Positions 1 to 7,829 of a stretch of DNA of 48,050 nucleotides are shown piece after piece. A program made the position numbers and the translations under genes. The first letter of the stretch is position 1. Each line of letters opens with the position of its first letter. The notes under the pieces were generated by a model. It was not told the DNA's origin. It searched no databases and saw nothing but the letters and a program-made list of their open reading frames with translations. The DNA is from an uncultured Oscillospiraceae bacterium (GTDB lineage Bacteria > Bacillota > Clostridia > Oscillospirales > Oscillospiraceae): NCBI GenBank assembly GCA_944385095.1, contig CALWVS010000016.1:1-48050 (forward strand), read 5' to 3'.

Positions 1-73
1 GGAGCGGGTGATGGGAATCGAACCCACGCGACCAGCTTGGAAGGCTGGGATTCTACCATTGAACTACACCCGC
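1..73 (-). tRNA. tRNA-Gly(UCC)
   Basis: Read on the minus strand, the sequence folds as a cloverleaf with acceptor arms GCGGGTG and CACCCGC. The anticodon loop is CTTCCAA, so the anticodon is UCC (glycine). The T-arm carries GGTTCGATTC. Only CC of the 3' CCA lies inside the window, because the gene runs off the left edge. It has its own promoter at 105-133. Confidence 0.95.
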
Positions 74-104
74 ATGGCTTAGTCTCTCTCACGTCAGCTC
101 AGTT

Positions 105-133
105 ATAATAGCACATTCCAAATGGAATGTCAA
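105..133 (-). promoter_or_regulatory. Promoter of tRNA-Gly with a palindrome in its spacer
   Basis: On the minus strand: TTGACA, a 17-bp spacer, then TATTAT preceded by TGC. The spacer and part of the -35 box form a perfect 8-bp inverted repeat, ACATTCCA-TT-TGGAATGT (113-130). The position suits an operator, though no regulator is known here. Confidence 0.7.
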
Positions 134-152
134 TACATTTTCTAAATTTTTT

Positions 153-184
153 CTCATCCCACAAGAAAATTCTTGTGGGATGAG
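153..184. terminator. Hairpin downstream of the CNNM gene
   Basis: A 15-bp perfect inverted repeat (153-167 with 170-184) follows the stop codon of the 201-1538 gene. It has no proper U-tract on the minus strand, so it may be a weak terminator or a 3'-end stabiliser. Confidence 0.45.
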
Positions 185-200
185 ATTTTGGAGTCATTGA

Positions 201-1538
201 TTACTCTTTTTCCTGTATCTCGCTTTGGGTCAATCTGCGTATCTGTACACGGCGAATTCTATGTTCCTCCACCAATTCTACTTGCAGTTCCAGCCCATGC
301 AATACCACCATTGGTTTTTCTCCATCCTCTGGTATGGTTCTCAGCCCACTGAGGACCATACCACCTACGGTATCGTAGTCCCCATTCTCTGGAATTTCTA
401 TGTGAACCAACTCTGACAATTCTGCTACGCTCAATCCTCCACTGACACGCCATAGATTCTCCCCAAGCTGTTCATATTCTGGTGGCTCAACGCTGTCAAA
501 CTCATCATAAATATTGCCCACCAGTTCCTCCAGTAAATCCTCCATTGTGACAACGCCAGCCATCTCTCCATACTCATCCATAACAACAGACAGATGAATC
601 TTCTTGCGCTGCATATCTTTCCACAGGTCATCTGCTGGCAGACTTTCTGGTACCAGATAGGCTGGTCTCATCAAATCTTTCATGGATTTCTCTGCTCCTG
701 TGGCGCAGTTCATCAAAAAATCTCTGGCATTTAAAACTCCTAAAATATGATTTTCATCTTCCCCATATACAGGATAACGGGAACAACCACTGGTACGAAT
801 GGTTTCCAGTACAGTCTGTCGATCTGCATCCACAGAAAGGGCAACCACATCTGCTGCTCTTGTCATAACATCACTGACCCGTTGGTCAGAGAATGCAAAA
901 ACATTGTACAGCAATTCTTTTTCATCTTCATCAATGGCACCATTTTCATTTCCCAAATCAATCATCATACGGATTTCGTCCTCTGTCACTTTCTCCTCAT
1001 CTACATCTGTTTTCATTCCTAGCATACGGAGTACACCGTTGGTAGACAGGGATAACAGAGACACCACTGGACGAACCAGCACAGAGAGAATCGAGACCAC
1101 CTGACAGGAAAACCGAGCCATTTCCATAGGCTTCTGCATGGCAATCCGCTTTGGGACCAACTCGCCAAAAATCAACGTGAAGTAAGACAATATGATGGTA
1201 ATGAGAATCACGGATAGGGTATCTACAACCGCCACAGGAATGGCTGTAACCTGTAAATCCACACAAATAAAGGTAACCAGATACTCAGAAAATCCATCTG
1301 CGGCAAATGCAGAACCTAAGAATCCTGCCAATGTAATGCCTATCTGAATGGTTGACAGAAAACCGGCTGGCTCCTCAATCATGTGTAGGAGTTTTGTGGC
1401 AAGTTTGTCGCCGCTTTCTTCCAGTTTTCTCAATTTGTTGGCATTCAACCCCAATACAGCGATTTCTGTTGCTGCAAAAAAGGCGTTAATTAAAATTAAA
1501 ATCACCTGTACAAAGAGTTGAAGCATAATGGTTGACAC
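201..1538 (-). CDS. CNNM/CorC-type (hemolysin-like) DUF21-CBS transporter
   Basis: This 445-aa integral membrane protein has the full architecture of the CNNM/CorC (TlyC, YfjD) family. A DUF21 region with about four hydrophobic segments spans residues 1-190. A pair of CBS domains follows at about 205-330, and a C-terminal CorC_HlyC domain at about 350-430. Family members are linked to Mg2+ (and sometimes Co2+) extrusion; the 'hemolysin' label is historical. The start is GTG at 1538, preceded by AGGAGG with 7-8 nt spacing. A TTGACA/TATGCT promoter lies about 190 nt upstream, with a structured leader and terminator-like hairpin in between, so expression is probably controlled by attenuation. 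A second, shorter paralog is encoded at 8786-9688. The family call is firm; the ion is inferred. Confidence 0.9.
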   Translation of the reverse strand: MSTIMLQLFVQVILILINAFFAATEIAVLGLNANKLRKLEESGDKLATKLLHMIEEPAGFLSTIQIGITLAGFLGSAFAADGFSEYLVTFICVDLQVTAIPVAVVDTLSVILITIILSYFTLIFGELVPKRIAMQKPMEMARFSCQVVSILSVLVRPVVSLLSLSTNGVLRMLGMKTDVDEEKVTEDEIRMMIDLGNENGAIDEDEKELLYNVFAFSDQRVSDVMTRAADVVALSVDADRQTVLETIRTSGCSRYPVYGEDENHILGVLNARDFLMNCATGAEKSMKDLMRPAYLVPESLPADDLWKDMQRKKIHLSVVMDEYGEMAGVVTMEDLLEELVGNIYDEFDSVEPPEYEQLGENLWRVSGGLSVAELSELVHIEIPENGDYDTVGGMVLSGLRTIPEDGEKPMVVLHGLELQVELVEEHRIRRVQIRRLTQSEIQEKE

Positions 1539-1540
1539 AA

Positions 1541-1732
1541 TGATTTCCTCCTAATTTTCTGAAAAAGGTGCAAAAAAGCATGGCCTATCTCTGTTTTCTG
1601 AAAAACAAACATAGACTATGCTTTTTCTATCTCACTATTTTGTTATGCTCCGCAGTGTTGTCGTCGCTGTCGGATTCCATACAAAAGCTTTCCCCTTTTT
1701 CTCATCACATTGGGATGTAATCTATCCCTGTT
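1541..1732 (-). promoter_or_regulatory. Structured 5' leader with terminator hairpin (candidate riboswitch/attenuator)
   Basis: From the predicted start near 1731 the RNA would begin with hairpin GGGAT-N7-ATCCC (1712-1728). A second helix follows, TCCGACAG pairing with CTGCGGA (1649-1674, one bulged base). The last is a 16-bp terminator-like hairpin (1572-1626) whose arm ends in six U. The Shine-Dalgarno of the CNNM gene lies just beyond. I do not recognise the fold: it lacks the M-box and yybP-ykoY signature strings. The hairpin could instead simply terminate pyrB, but the promoter sits upstream of it. Confidence 0.5.
1572..1626 (-). terminator. Intrinsic terminator hairpin between pyrB and the CNNM gene
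   Basis: The minus-strand stem AAAAAGCATAGTCTAT pairs with ATAGGCCATGCTTTTT (one mismatch, one G-U pair) and ends in a run of T. It would stop pyrB read-through and also transcripts from the 1738-1766 promoter. Confidence 0.7.
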
Positions 1733-1737
1733 GCTAG

Positions 1738-1766
1738 AGCATACTGGGTAAACTTCATTTTGTCAA
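1738..1766 (-). promoter_or_regulatory. Promoter of the CNNM gene
   Basis: On the minus strand: TTGACA, 17 bp, TATGCT. It lies between the pyrB stop codon and the terminator hairpin and drives the leader. Confidence 0.65.
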
Positions 1767-1815
1767 GTGGAATCTGGTGATTTTAACAGGATATTGATAA
1801 AATCAGGGGCTATCT

Positions 1816-2877
1816 TTACTTCAATACACTATCACAGAATCCACAGCAGTCAATTCCACCAATTTTCTTAATCAGAGGGGGGAGGTAGTGCTCTGTCTGT
1901 GTGATACAGCGGGGATTTGTGCAAATGGGCTTTGTGCCAATTTCCACAGGGGGAAGGTGGTCATCTCTTTTTTGTAAAGAGAGGTGCTCCAAAAGAGCCA
2001 TACGCGCAAACATTCCAAACCGTGCCTGTTGGAAGTAAACTGCTCTGTGGTCGTCATCTACATCCACTGTAATTTCATCCACACGGGGCAGTGGGTGCAT
2101 TACCAGCATATCCTGTTTTGCCCGCTCCAACTTTCTGCGGGTAAGAATATAGATTCCCTTATTGCGTTCATACTCCAATGGGTCCACAAACCGTTCCTTT
2201 TGGATGCGTGTCATATAGAGTACATCTAACTGAGGAATCACTGCCTCCAACCCTGTCACCTCTGTAAACCACATATGATTGGTTTTCATAAAGGTACGGA
2301 TATACTCTGGTACAGCCAGTTCTCTGGGGGAGATGAGGAAAAACTTAATATCCTTAAATTTTGCCATGGCCTTAATGAGGGAGTGCACAGTGCGACCATT
2401 TTTCAAGTCACCACATAAGCCGATACAAAGCCCATCTACTCCGCCACGCAGACGGGTTATGGTTGTGAGGTCTGCCAGTGTCTGTGTGGGGTGCAGATGC
2501 CCGCCATCCCCTGCGTTGACTACAGGAACACTGGAATAGAGGGCGGCTGCCTTGGCAGACCCTTCCCATGGGGTACGCATAACCACAACATCGGCATAGT
2601 TAGATACCATTTTTATGGTATCTTTCATGGTCTCCCCTTTTGCCACAGAGGAAGAATTCGGGTCAGCAAATCCAAATACAGAACCGCCCAGCCGCATCAT
2701 AGCGGTCTGGAAAGAAAAATTGGTACGGGTGGAGGGCTCATAAAACAGGTTGCAGGACACTCTGCCTCGACACACATCAATAAATTGCTCTGGTGCATCT
2801 ATGATTTCACTGATTCTGGTATACAGTGTTTCCCATTCTTCTCGTGTCAAATCGGTAAAGTCTATCATGTGTCGCAT
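1816..2877 (-). CDS. pyrB: Aspartate carbamoyltransferase catalytic chain with C-terminal PyrI-like zinc knuckle
   Basis: Transfers carbamoyl from carbamoyl phosphate to aspartate, the committed step of cytosolic pyrimidine synthesis. The 353-aa product has the carbamoyl-phosphate loop STRTNFSFQTAMMRLGG, then HPTQTLADL, MHPLPRVDEI and YFQQARFGMFARMALL, as in E. coli-type PyrB. After the usual end of the catalytic chain, about 45 residues add C319-x4-C324 and C345-x2-C348. That spacing matches the zinc ligands of the regulatory chain PyrI, but the N-terminal nucleotide-binding domain of PyrI is missing and no pyrI lies nearby. I chose ATG 2877 because AAGGAAGG sits 6 nt upstream; an upstream in-frame TTG at 2898 has no ribosome site. 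It has its own promoter (2917-2945) and no pyrimidine-gene neighbours. Confidence 0.93.
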   Translation of the reverse strand: MRHMIDFTDLTREEWETLYTRISEIIDAPEQFIDVCRGRVSCNLFYEPSTRTNFSFQTAMMRLGGSVFGFADPNSSSVAKGETMKDTIKMVSNYADVVVMRTPWEGSAKAAALYSSVPVVNAGDGGHLHPTQTLADLTTITRLRGGVDGLCIGLCGDLKNGRTVHSLIKAMAKFKDIKFFLISPRELAVPEYIRTFMKTNHMWFTEVTGLEAVIPQLDVLYMTRIQKERFVDPLEYERNKGIYILTRRKLERAKQDMLVMHPLPRVDEITVDVDDDHRAVYFQQARFGMFARMALLEHLSLQKRDDHLPPVEIGTKPICTNPRCITQTEHYLPPLIKKIGGIDCCGFCDSVLK

Positions 2878-2916
2878 GGCGGCCCTTCCTTTCCACAATT
2901 CATTCCAATTCGTGTT

Positions 2917-2945
2917 ATTGTATCACAAAGACCAAATTTCTTCAA
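2917..2945 (-). promoter_or_regulatory. Promoter of pyrB
   Basis: On the minus strand: TTGAAG, 17 bp, TACAAT, about 35 nt before the chosen start codon. Part of this region is repeated upstream of the 3013-3261 gene. Confidence 0.6.
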
Positions 2946-2974
2946 CTATGATGGAACATTTTCTGGTCAGAAAA

Positions 2975-3006
2975 GGAGAGAGGACTGCATACACAGCCAT
3001 CTCTCC
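2975..3006 (-). terminator. Terminator of the 82-aa gene
   Basis: On the minus strand GGAGAGATGGCTG pairs with CAGTCCTCTCTCC and is followed by TTTTCTG. It lies just past the stop at 3013 and resembles the terminator at 3345-3376. Confidence 0.6.
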
Positions 3007-3012
3007 CACATT

Positions 3013-3261
3013 TTACTCCTGAAAATCCTCATACTCATCAGAATATACCTTTTTCTGCATCTTGTCTCTTTTCCAAGTTCCCAATGTAGATAACTTATCC
3101 CAATAAGCAACTACAGCACACACCACAGCAGCCACAGCCAAAAACAATGCAACTACTTTCAGCACCAGATGGGCTACCCTCACCATTACATTCCCCATTC
3201 GGCTACACAGCAGCTCCCATTCCTCTGGTGTCAAATCGGTCATCTCTCTCAAATACCCCAT
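3013..3261 (-). CDS. Small membrane protein with a PyrB-like N-terminus (hypothetical)
   Basis: 82 aa. Residues 26-82 are roughly 60% identical by eye to the whole 56-aa protein encoded next door (3382-3552). Both have one transmembrane helix (about 30-53), the motif AYWDKLS and an acidic C-terminus (YSDEYEDFQE). Residues 1-25 (core MTDLTPEEWELLCSRMG) instead resemble the start of PyrB (DFTDLTREEWETLYTRI). The DNA likeness continues upstream into the untranslated region. The ATG at 3261 has AGGGGAAG upstream; an internal ATG matching the paralog's start could also be used. The product looks like a chimera of a duplicated pyrB 5' end and a small membrane-protein gene. Function unknown. Confidence 0.65.
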   Translation of the reverse strand: MGYLREMTDLTPEEWELLCSRMGNVMVRVAHLVLKVVALFLAVAAVVCAVVAYWDKLSTLGTWKRDKMQKKVYSDEYEDFQE

Positions 3262-3344
3262 CACTGTCTTCCCCTTTTGCATTTCATTCAAATTTGTATT
3301 ACTATGATACCAAAATATCTTTTGCAGCAATATAAACACAAAAA

Positions 3345-3376
3345 GGGAGAGACAACCCCTATCGGTCATCTCTCCC
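3345..3376 (-). terminator. Terminator of the 56-aa gene
   Basis: On the minus strand GGGAGAGA and TCTCTCCC form the stem ends, followed by TTTTTGTG, a few bases after the stop codon at 3382. Confidence 0.6.
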
Positions 3377-3381
3377 GCTTT

Positions 3382-3552
3382 TTATTCCTCATAGTCCTCA
3401 TACTCGGCAGAATATGCCTTCTTCTGCACTCTGCTTTTGGCACAGTCTCCCAACTCAGAGAGCTTGTCCCAATAGGCAATCACAGCACACACCGCAGCAG
3501 CGGCAGTCAGGGACAGAGCAATGATTTTTAATACCAGACGAGCTACCTTCAT
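3382..3552 (-). CDS. Small single-helix membrane protein (hypothetical)
   Basis: A 56-aa protein: a short basic N-terminus (MKVARLVLK), one hydrophobic helix (about 8-27), AYWDKLSELG, a basic stretch and an acidic tyrosine-containing tail (YSAEYEDYEE). It is too short for domain assignment. GGGAGGT lies 8-9 nt before the ATG. A promoter (3588-3616) and its own terminator make it a complete transcription unit. The adjacent 82-aa protein is a paralog with an added N-terminus. I do not recognise the family; a membrane-anchored interaction peptide is possible. Confidence 0.7.
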   Translation of the reverse strand: MKVARLVLKIIALSLTAAAAVCAVIAYWDKLSELGDCAKSRVQKKAYSAEYEDYEE

Positions 3553-3587
3553 ATTAAGATACCTCCCTCTCATATATTCTTGGAATT

Positions 3588-3616
3588 AGTGTACACGATT
3601 TTATCCAAAAATACAA
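3588..3616 (-). promoter_or_regulatory. Promoter of the 56-aa gene
   Basis: On the minus strand: TTGTAT, 17 bp, TACACT, about 35 nt upstream of the ATG. Confidence 0.55.
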
Positions 3617-3655
3617 TCACTTTTTCATCTTTTTACAAATTGTACATGATTTTCA

Positions 3656-4753
3656 TCAGACATTGAAGCGGAACAGAATGATATCTCCGTCCTTCACCAC
3701 ATACTCTTTTCCCTCGGAACGAATCAGCCCCTTTTCACGGGCTGCTCCCATAGTGCCACAGGTCATCAAATCCTCATAGGACACCACTTCTGCCCGAATA
3801 AATCCACGCTCAAAATCAGAGTGGATTTTACCTGCTGCCTGGGGTGCTTTGGTTCCCTTTGTGATAGTCCATGCTCTACATTCATCTTCACCACTGGTCA
3901 GATAGGAAATCAGTCCCAACAGGGTGTAGCTGGCTTTCACAAGGCGGTCAAGACCGGATTCCTGAATGCCCAAATCATCCAGAAACATCTTCTTTTCTTC
4001 TGCGTCCAGTTCTGCAATTTCTGCCTCCAGCTTTGCACAAACTGGAATGACCTGCGCTCCTTCTGCGGCTGCCCGCTCCTCTACCAGCTTGTAATAGCTG
4101 ACACTCTCACAGTCGGCAAATCCATCTTCATCCAAATTGGCTGCATAAATCACAGGCTTGAGAGACAGTAACTCAGAGGTTGCAATCAGGGCTGCATCGT
4201 CCTCTGATACCTCACTCAGATAACTGCGGGCTGACTTGCCATCATTGAGCCATCCCTTCAACCCTGTGAATACTTCCACTTCATGCAAAAACTTTTTGTC
4301 TCCCTTGGCTGCCTTCTGTGCCTTATCAATCCGGCGGTCTACCATTTCAGCGTCAGCCAGAATCAGTTCCAGGTCAATGGTATCAATATCACGGATGGGG
4401 TCAGTGGAGCCTTCCACATGGATGACATTTTCATCATCAAAGCAGCGCACCACATGAACAATAGCATCTGTTTGACGAATGTTTGCCAAAAACTTATTGC
4501 CCAGCCCTTCTCCCTTGGATGCACCTTTCACCAGTCCTGCAATATCCACAAATTCAATCACAGCAGGCGTGACCTTTTTGGGGTGGTACATCTCAGCCAG
4601 CTTGTCCAGACGCTCATCTGGCACTGCCACCATTCCTACATTTGGGTCAATGGTGCAAAAGGGATAGTTTGCACTTTCTGCACCTGCATTGGTGATTGCA
4701 TTAAAAAGGGTACTTTTTCCTACATTGGGAAGCCCCACAATACCTAATTTCAC
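3656..4753 (-). CDS. ychF: Ribosome-associated ATPase YchF (Obg family)
   Basis: The 365-aa protein is a universally conserved cytosolic P-loop NTPase of the Obg/TRAFAC class. It prefers ATP, binds ribosomes and is implicated in stress responses. Walker A is GLPNVGKST near the N-terminus, followed by [19 protein letters not shown] in the switch region. NLDED replaces the NKxD guanine-specificity motif, as expected for ATP-binding YchF. The C-terminal TGS-like domain contains [20 protein letters not shown] and ends in IILFRFNV. I chose GTG 4753 (protein [12 protein letters not shown]) because AGAGGAAC precedes it and the family begins there; the in-frame ATG at 4771 overlaps that ribosome site. 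Length is typical. Promoter at 4801-4829. Confidence 0.96.
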   Translation of the reverse strand: MKLGIVGLPNVGKSTLFNAITNAGAESANYPFCTIDPNVGMVAVPDERLDKLAEMYHPKKVTPAVIEFVDIAGLVKGASKGEGLGNKFLANIRQTDAIVHVVRCFDDENVIHVEGSTDPIRDIDTIDLELILADAEMVDRRIDKAQKAAKGDKKFLHEVEVFTGLKGWLNDGKSARSYLSEVSEDDAALIATSELLSLKPVIYAANLDEDGFADCESVSYYKLVEERAAAEGAQVIPVCAKLEAEIAELDAEEKKMFLDDLGIQESGLDRLVKASYTLLGLISYLTSGEDECRAWTITKGTKAPQAAGKIHSDFERGFIRAEVVSYEDLMTCGTMGAAREKGLIRSEGKEYVVKDGDIILFRFNV

Positions 4754-4800
4754 GGCAGTTCCTCTTTTCATCTATCTAAAATTAAAATGATTGCCCTGCT

Positions 4801-4829
4801 ATTATATCCAATTTTTGATGGGCTTGCAA
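4801..4829 (-). promoter_or_regulatory. Promoter of ychF
   Basis: On the minus strand: TTGCAA, 17 bp, TATAAT, about 50 nt before the GTG start. Confidence 0.6.
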
Positions 4830-4870
4830 GAGCAGACCATAGCTTCTTTCCCGTTTTCTAAAAAGTTCTT

Positions 4871-4900
4871 TTCACAATCTTAAAAAAACTATGCTATAAT
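4871..4900 (+). promoter_or_regulatory. Promoter of the DUF1294 gene
   Basis: TTCACA, 18 bp, TATAAT (4895-4900, preceded by TGC), about 40 nt upstream of the ATG. Confidence 0.6.
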
Positions 4901-4939
4901 ACTTTCAAAAAGCATAATCGAAAGAAAAGGAGTTCCTCT

Positions 4940-5230
4940 ATGACTTGGTGGATGATCATTTTAGCCCTCTATCTGTTGATTGTCAATCTTGTGGGCTTTG
5001 CCCTGATGGGGATTGATAAGCAAAAAGCAAAGTGGGGGGTATGGCGTATCCCAGAAAAAAAGCTCTTTCTTCCTGCCCTTTTGGGCGGAACCATTGGCTC
5101 CATCTGTGGAATGCGATTTTTTCGCCATAAAACAAAGCACTGGTATTTCTGGTACGGGCTTCCTGCACTGTTGGTTGCTCAGTTGATTCTTGTGGCTGTG
5201 ATTTGGTATTGCTATCACAATATATTCTGA
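4940..5230 (+). CDS. DUF1294 family small membrane protein
   Basis: This 96-aa protein has three hydrophobic segments. The DUF1294 signatures are visible: MGIDKQKAKWGVWRIPEKKL followed by a glycine-rich LLGGTIGSICGMRFFRHKTKHWYF. Family members are widespread inner-membrane proteins without an established function. AAAGGAG lies just upstream of the ATG. It is a one-gene unit with its own promoter and a terminator shared with the convergent DUF975 gene. Confidence 0.88.
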   Translation: MTWWMIILALYLLIVNLVGFALMGIDKQKAKWGVWRIPEKKLFLPALLGGTIGSICGMRFFRHKTKHWYFWYGLPALLVAQLILVAVIWYCYHNIF

Positions 5231-5235
5231 AACAC

Positions 5236-5271
5236 AATAGAACCAGTCTCCTTGTGGAGACTGGTTCTATT
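5236..5271. terminator. Bidirectional terminator between DUF1294 and DUF975 genes
   Basis: A perfect 16-bp stem (AATAGAACCAGTCTCC with its complement) around a TTGT loop, with T-rich flanks. It serves both convergent genes. Confidence 0.85.
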
Positions 5272-6186
5272 TTATACTTGCCCATCGGGTCTATAGTGGT
5301 AGTCTACCAGAGGCTGAACCTGTTCTTGTCTGTGGTGATAAAAACCCGCTGTTGCCATTCTATGATATGGCTGAAGCCACAGGGAAATGGGGATACTGAC
5401 CAAAGTAGACGCAATAGAGCCAACTACATTGGAGTACATAATCTCCATCACTTGTTCTACATTTGCCACAACTTCTCCCTGTATCACGGTCATCAGTTCA
5501 GGCCAGACACACAGCCAAAGCACCACTGCACTAATGGCTCCATTCAAACAGTACCACCCGAAAAAAGAAAGATTCAGTTTAATATATTCCCACATCCAAT
5601 CTTTCATCATAATAACACCCTGTGTCAGTGCATAATTGACACCCGATTCTGGGTGGTCGATCAACACATACATGGTCATATCATACCGCACCATCACACA
5701 ATAAGTATACAAAAATACAAAGATTAAAAACACAATATATACAAGTATTGCTGCCCATGTCGGCAATAAAAGAACGAGAATGGTTACTACAATGGTGGCT
5801 GGAATACACCCTGCAAGAATCCAAAGGAACGCCCTGAGAAATACCAGAAATTCTAACAGAATCACCTGAAACGCCATGGAAAAACCATCAATGAGGCATC
5901 CAAAATCCCCCTGTTCCCCTCGGTAGCTTTTCAGTGCCCACCATTCATACCCAAACCTCATTACCATCTGATACAAGATCAACAAAAGGGAAAGAAACAG
6001 GGGGAAAAATGGGATCCCATAATCCAGTGTAATGGTACTTACACCGGTTACATCTGCCACCAGGGATGGTCCCATTGTCAACAACAAATATACCAGTGTA
6101 AACAACAAAAAGTGAGGGGTCGCTTTTTTCATCTGTTCCCTTGCTTTCCGTTTCAATTCCTTCCGATTGAGTTCCAGTTGATTCAT
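5272..6186 (-). CDS. DUF975 family membrane protein
   Basis: The 304-aa product begins with a charged helix (NRKELKRKAREQMKK) typical of DUF975 proteins and continues with about six membrane segments. A conserved-looking stretch, MKDWMWEYIKLNLSFFGWY, sits in the later half. Function unknown; the family is common in Firmicutes membranes. I chose ATG 6186 because GGAG lies 8 nt upstream; the longer frame to 6243 overlaps the end of the preceding nuclease gene. The gene starts about 45 nt after that gene's stop and is probably co-transcribed with it. Confidence 0.85.
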   Translation of the reverse strand: MNQLELNRKELKRKAREQMKKATPHFLLFTLVYLLLTMGPSLVADVTGVSTITLDYGIPFFPLFLSLLLILYQMVMRFGYEWWALKSYRGEQGDFGCLIDGFSMAFQVILLEFLVFLRAFLWILAGCIPATIVVTILVLLLPTWAAILVYIVFLIFVFLYTYCVMVRYDMTMYVLIDHPESGVNYALTQGVIMMKDWMWEYIKLNLSFFGWYCLNGAISAVVLWLCVWPELMTVIQGEVVANVEQVMEIMYSNVVGSIASTLVSIPISLWLQPYHRMATAGFYHHRQEQVQPLVDYHYRPDGQV

Positions 6187-6230
6187 ACAAAATACTCCAT
6201 TTCTAATTGCTGAACCGCGTGGGGGTCCTT

Positions 6231-7829
6231 CTAGCGGTCCCACGCCTCCATCACCTTGCGAATCTGGTCTGCCAGGCGGGCCAAATCCTTGTTGGGACGG
6301 CTGCGGCTGCGGTTAATCAGGTCCTCCAACTGCTTGGACACATCCACCAACCGCACAAATGCAGGAGAACCAGCTGCCGCACCACCTGTGGTGCGCTTTG
6401 GTGTCAGGAAAATGCCCTCTGCCAGCATTCGATTACTCAATAAATCATACACTTCCTCATAGAGTGGTGCATGTGCAGGAAATCCTCTCTCTGTCAATTC
6501 AATGGCAAACTGTTCGCTGACTGCTCCCTCTCCATGTACCACAAAGACTTGCTGTGGCTTCGGTGCAACCTGTTCAATCCACTCTAACAGGTGGTCATGG
6601 TCGGCATGGGAAGAAAGTCCTTTAAAATTCACCACACGGGCACTGACATGGATTTCTTCTCCAAACAGCTTCACAGACTTTGCACCTTCCAAAAGTCTGC
6701 GTCCCAGTGTGCCCTCTGCCTGATAGCCTACAAACACAATAGAACACTCCGACCGCCACAAATTATGTTTTAAATGGTGCCGTATCCGACCTGCATCGCA
6801 CATACCAGAGGCAGAAATAATCACTTTTGAGCTCTGCTCTGCATTCAGTGCCTTGGATTCATCCACAGATTGCACCAGTGTCAGCCCTTGGAAACTGAAG
6901 AGGTCCTCCCCACTTTGGAGGACAGCAATTGCTTCTTCATCCAAATAGCCATGCAAATCCCCAGAATAGATTTTGGTTGCCTCTGCCGCCAGTGGGCTGT
7001 CAATATACACCTGAAAACCTGGATGCGTTTTCACCAGTCCCCGCTCCTTGATTTCCCGTATGAAATAGAGCAGTTCCTGGGTCCTGCCCACTGCAAAAGA
7101 TGGGATAATCACATTCCCCCCTTTTGCAAAGGTGCTGTCAATCAGTTCAGCCAAGGATTCTACATAGCTTTCTGGCACTTCATGGTTGCGGTTTCCATAG
7201 GTAGATTCCATCACCACATAGTCTGCTTCACGGATAAATTCCGGATTGCGAATAATGGGCTGATCTACATTGCCAATATCGCCAGAAAAGACAATTTTCT
7301 TTGTGATACCCTGTTCTGTTGCCCAAATTTCCACTAGGGAGGAACCAAGCAGATGCCCAGCATCCTGAAACCGGATCTGTACACCATTCCCCAAGTCTAT
7401 CATTTTACCATACTCTGTGGTACAAATCAATGGAATGGTGGCTTCTGCATCAGCCACTGTGTAGAGAGGTTCTACCAATGGACGACCTGCACGTTTTCCT
7501 TTCTGGTTTTGCCACTCTGCATCGCTTTCCTGAATAAATGCAGAGTCACGCAACATAATAGAAAGCAACTGACCAGTCAATCTGGTTGCCCAAATATCTC
7601 CATCAAATCCGTTTTTCACCAACAAAGGGAGACGTCCTGAGTGGTCAATGTGGGCATGGGTGACAATCACAGCATGGATATCCGCAGGGAAAAAATCCAA
7701 GGCATTGTCATTGTGTTCATCCCGCCCCTGTTGCAATCCACAGTCAATGAGGTATTTGAGTCCATTGACCTCCAGGCAGTGGCAGCTTCCAGTTACTGCA
7801 TGAGCCGCTCCGAAGAATGTAAGTTTCAT
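6231..7829 (-). CDS. Metallo-beta-lactamase-fold beta-CASP RNase
   Basis: The 532-aa protein has the MBL metal motif HAHIDH at residues 58-63, then GHLLGSS, FSGDIGN and ESTYGNR. A beta-CASP region (SFAVGRTQELLYFI, SASGMCDAGRI) and an RMMBL-type motif (SSHADHDHLLEWI) follow. This is the Ysh1/CPSF73-like group of zinc-dependent RNA endo/exonucleases, acting in the cytosol on RNA. About 65 residues beyond the usual end (rich in charged residues, from SNRMLAEG onward) may be an accessory helix region. GGGAGG precedes the ATG at 7829. It is the third gene of an apparent four-gene minus-strand run. Confidence 0.92.
   Translation of the reverse strand: MKLTFFGAAHAVTGSCHCLEVNGLKYLIDCGLQQGRDEHNDNALDFFPADIHAVIVTHAHIDHSGRLPLLVKNGFDGDIWATRLTGQLLSIMLRDSAFIQESDAEWQNQKGKRAGRPLVEPLYTVADAEATIPLICTTEYGKMIDLGNGVQIRFQDAGHLLGSSLVEIWATEQGITKKIVFSGDIGNVDQPIIRNPEFIREADYVVMESTYGNRNHEVPESYVESLAELIDSTFAKGGNVIIPSFAVGRTQELLYFIREIKERGLVKTHPGFQVYIDSPLAAEATKIYSGDLHGYLDEEAIAVLQSGEDLFSFQGLTLVQSVDESKALNAEQSSKVIISASGMCDAGRIRHHLKHNLWRSECSIVFVGYQAEGTLGRRLLEGAKSVKLFGEEIHVSARVVNFKGLSSHADHDHLLEWIEQVAPKPQQVFVVHGEGAVSEQFAIELTERGFPAHAPLYEEVYDLLSNRMLAEGIFLTPKRTTGGAAAGSPAFVRLVDVSKQLEDLINRSRSRPNKDLARLADQIRKVMEAWDR

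Noticed and set aside
6207-6245. GCGTGGG/CCCACGC inverted repeat at the end of the beta-CASP gene, considered as a terminator
   Set aside because: The loop is long, there is no T-run, and the DUF975 ribosome site follows immediately; it may just be coding-end sequence.
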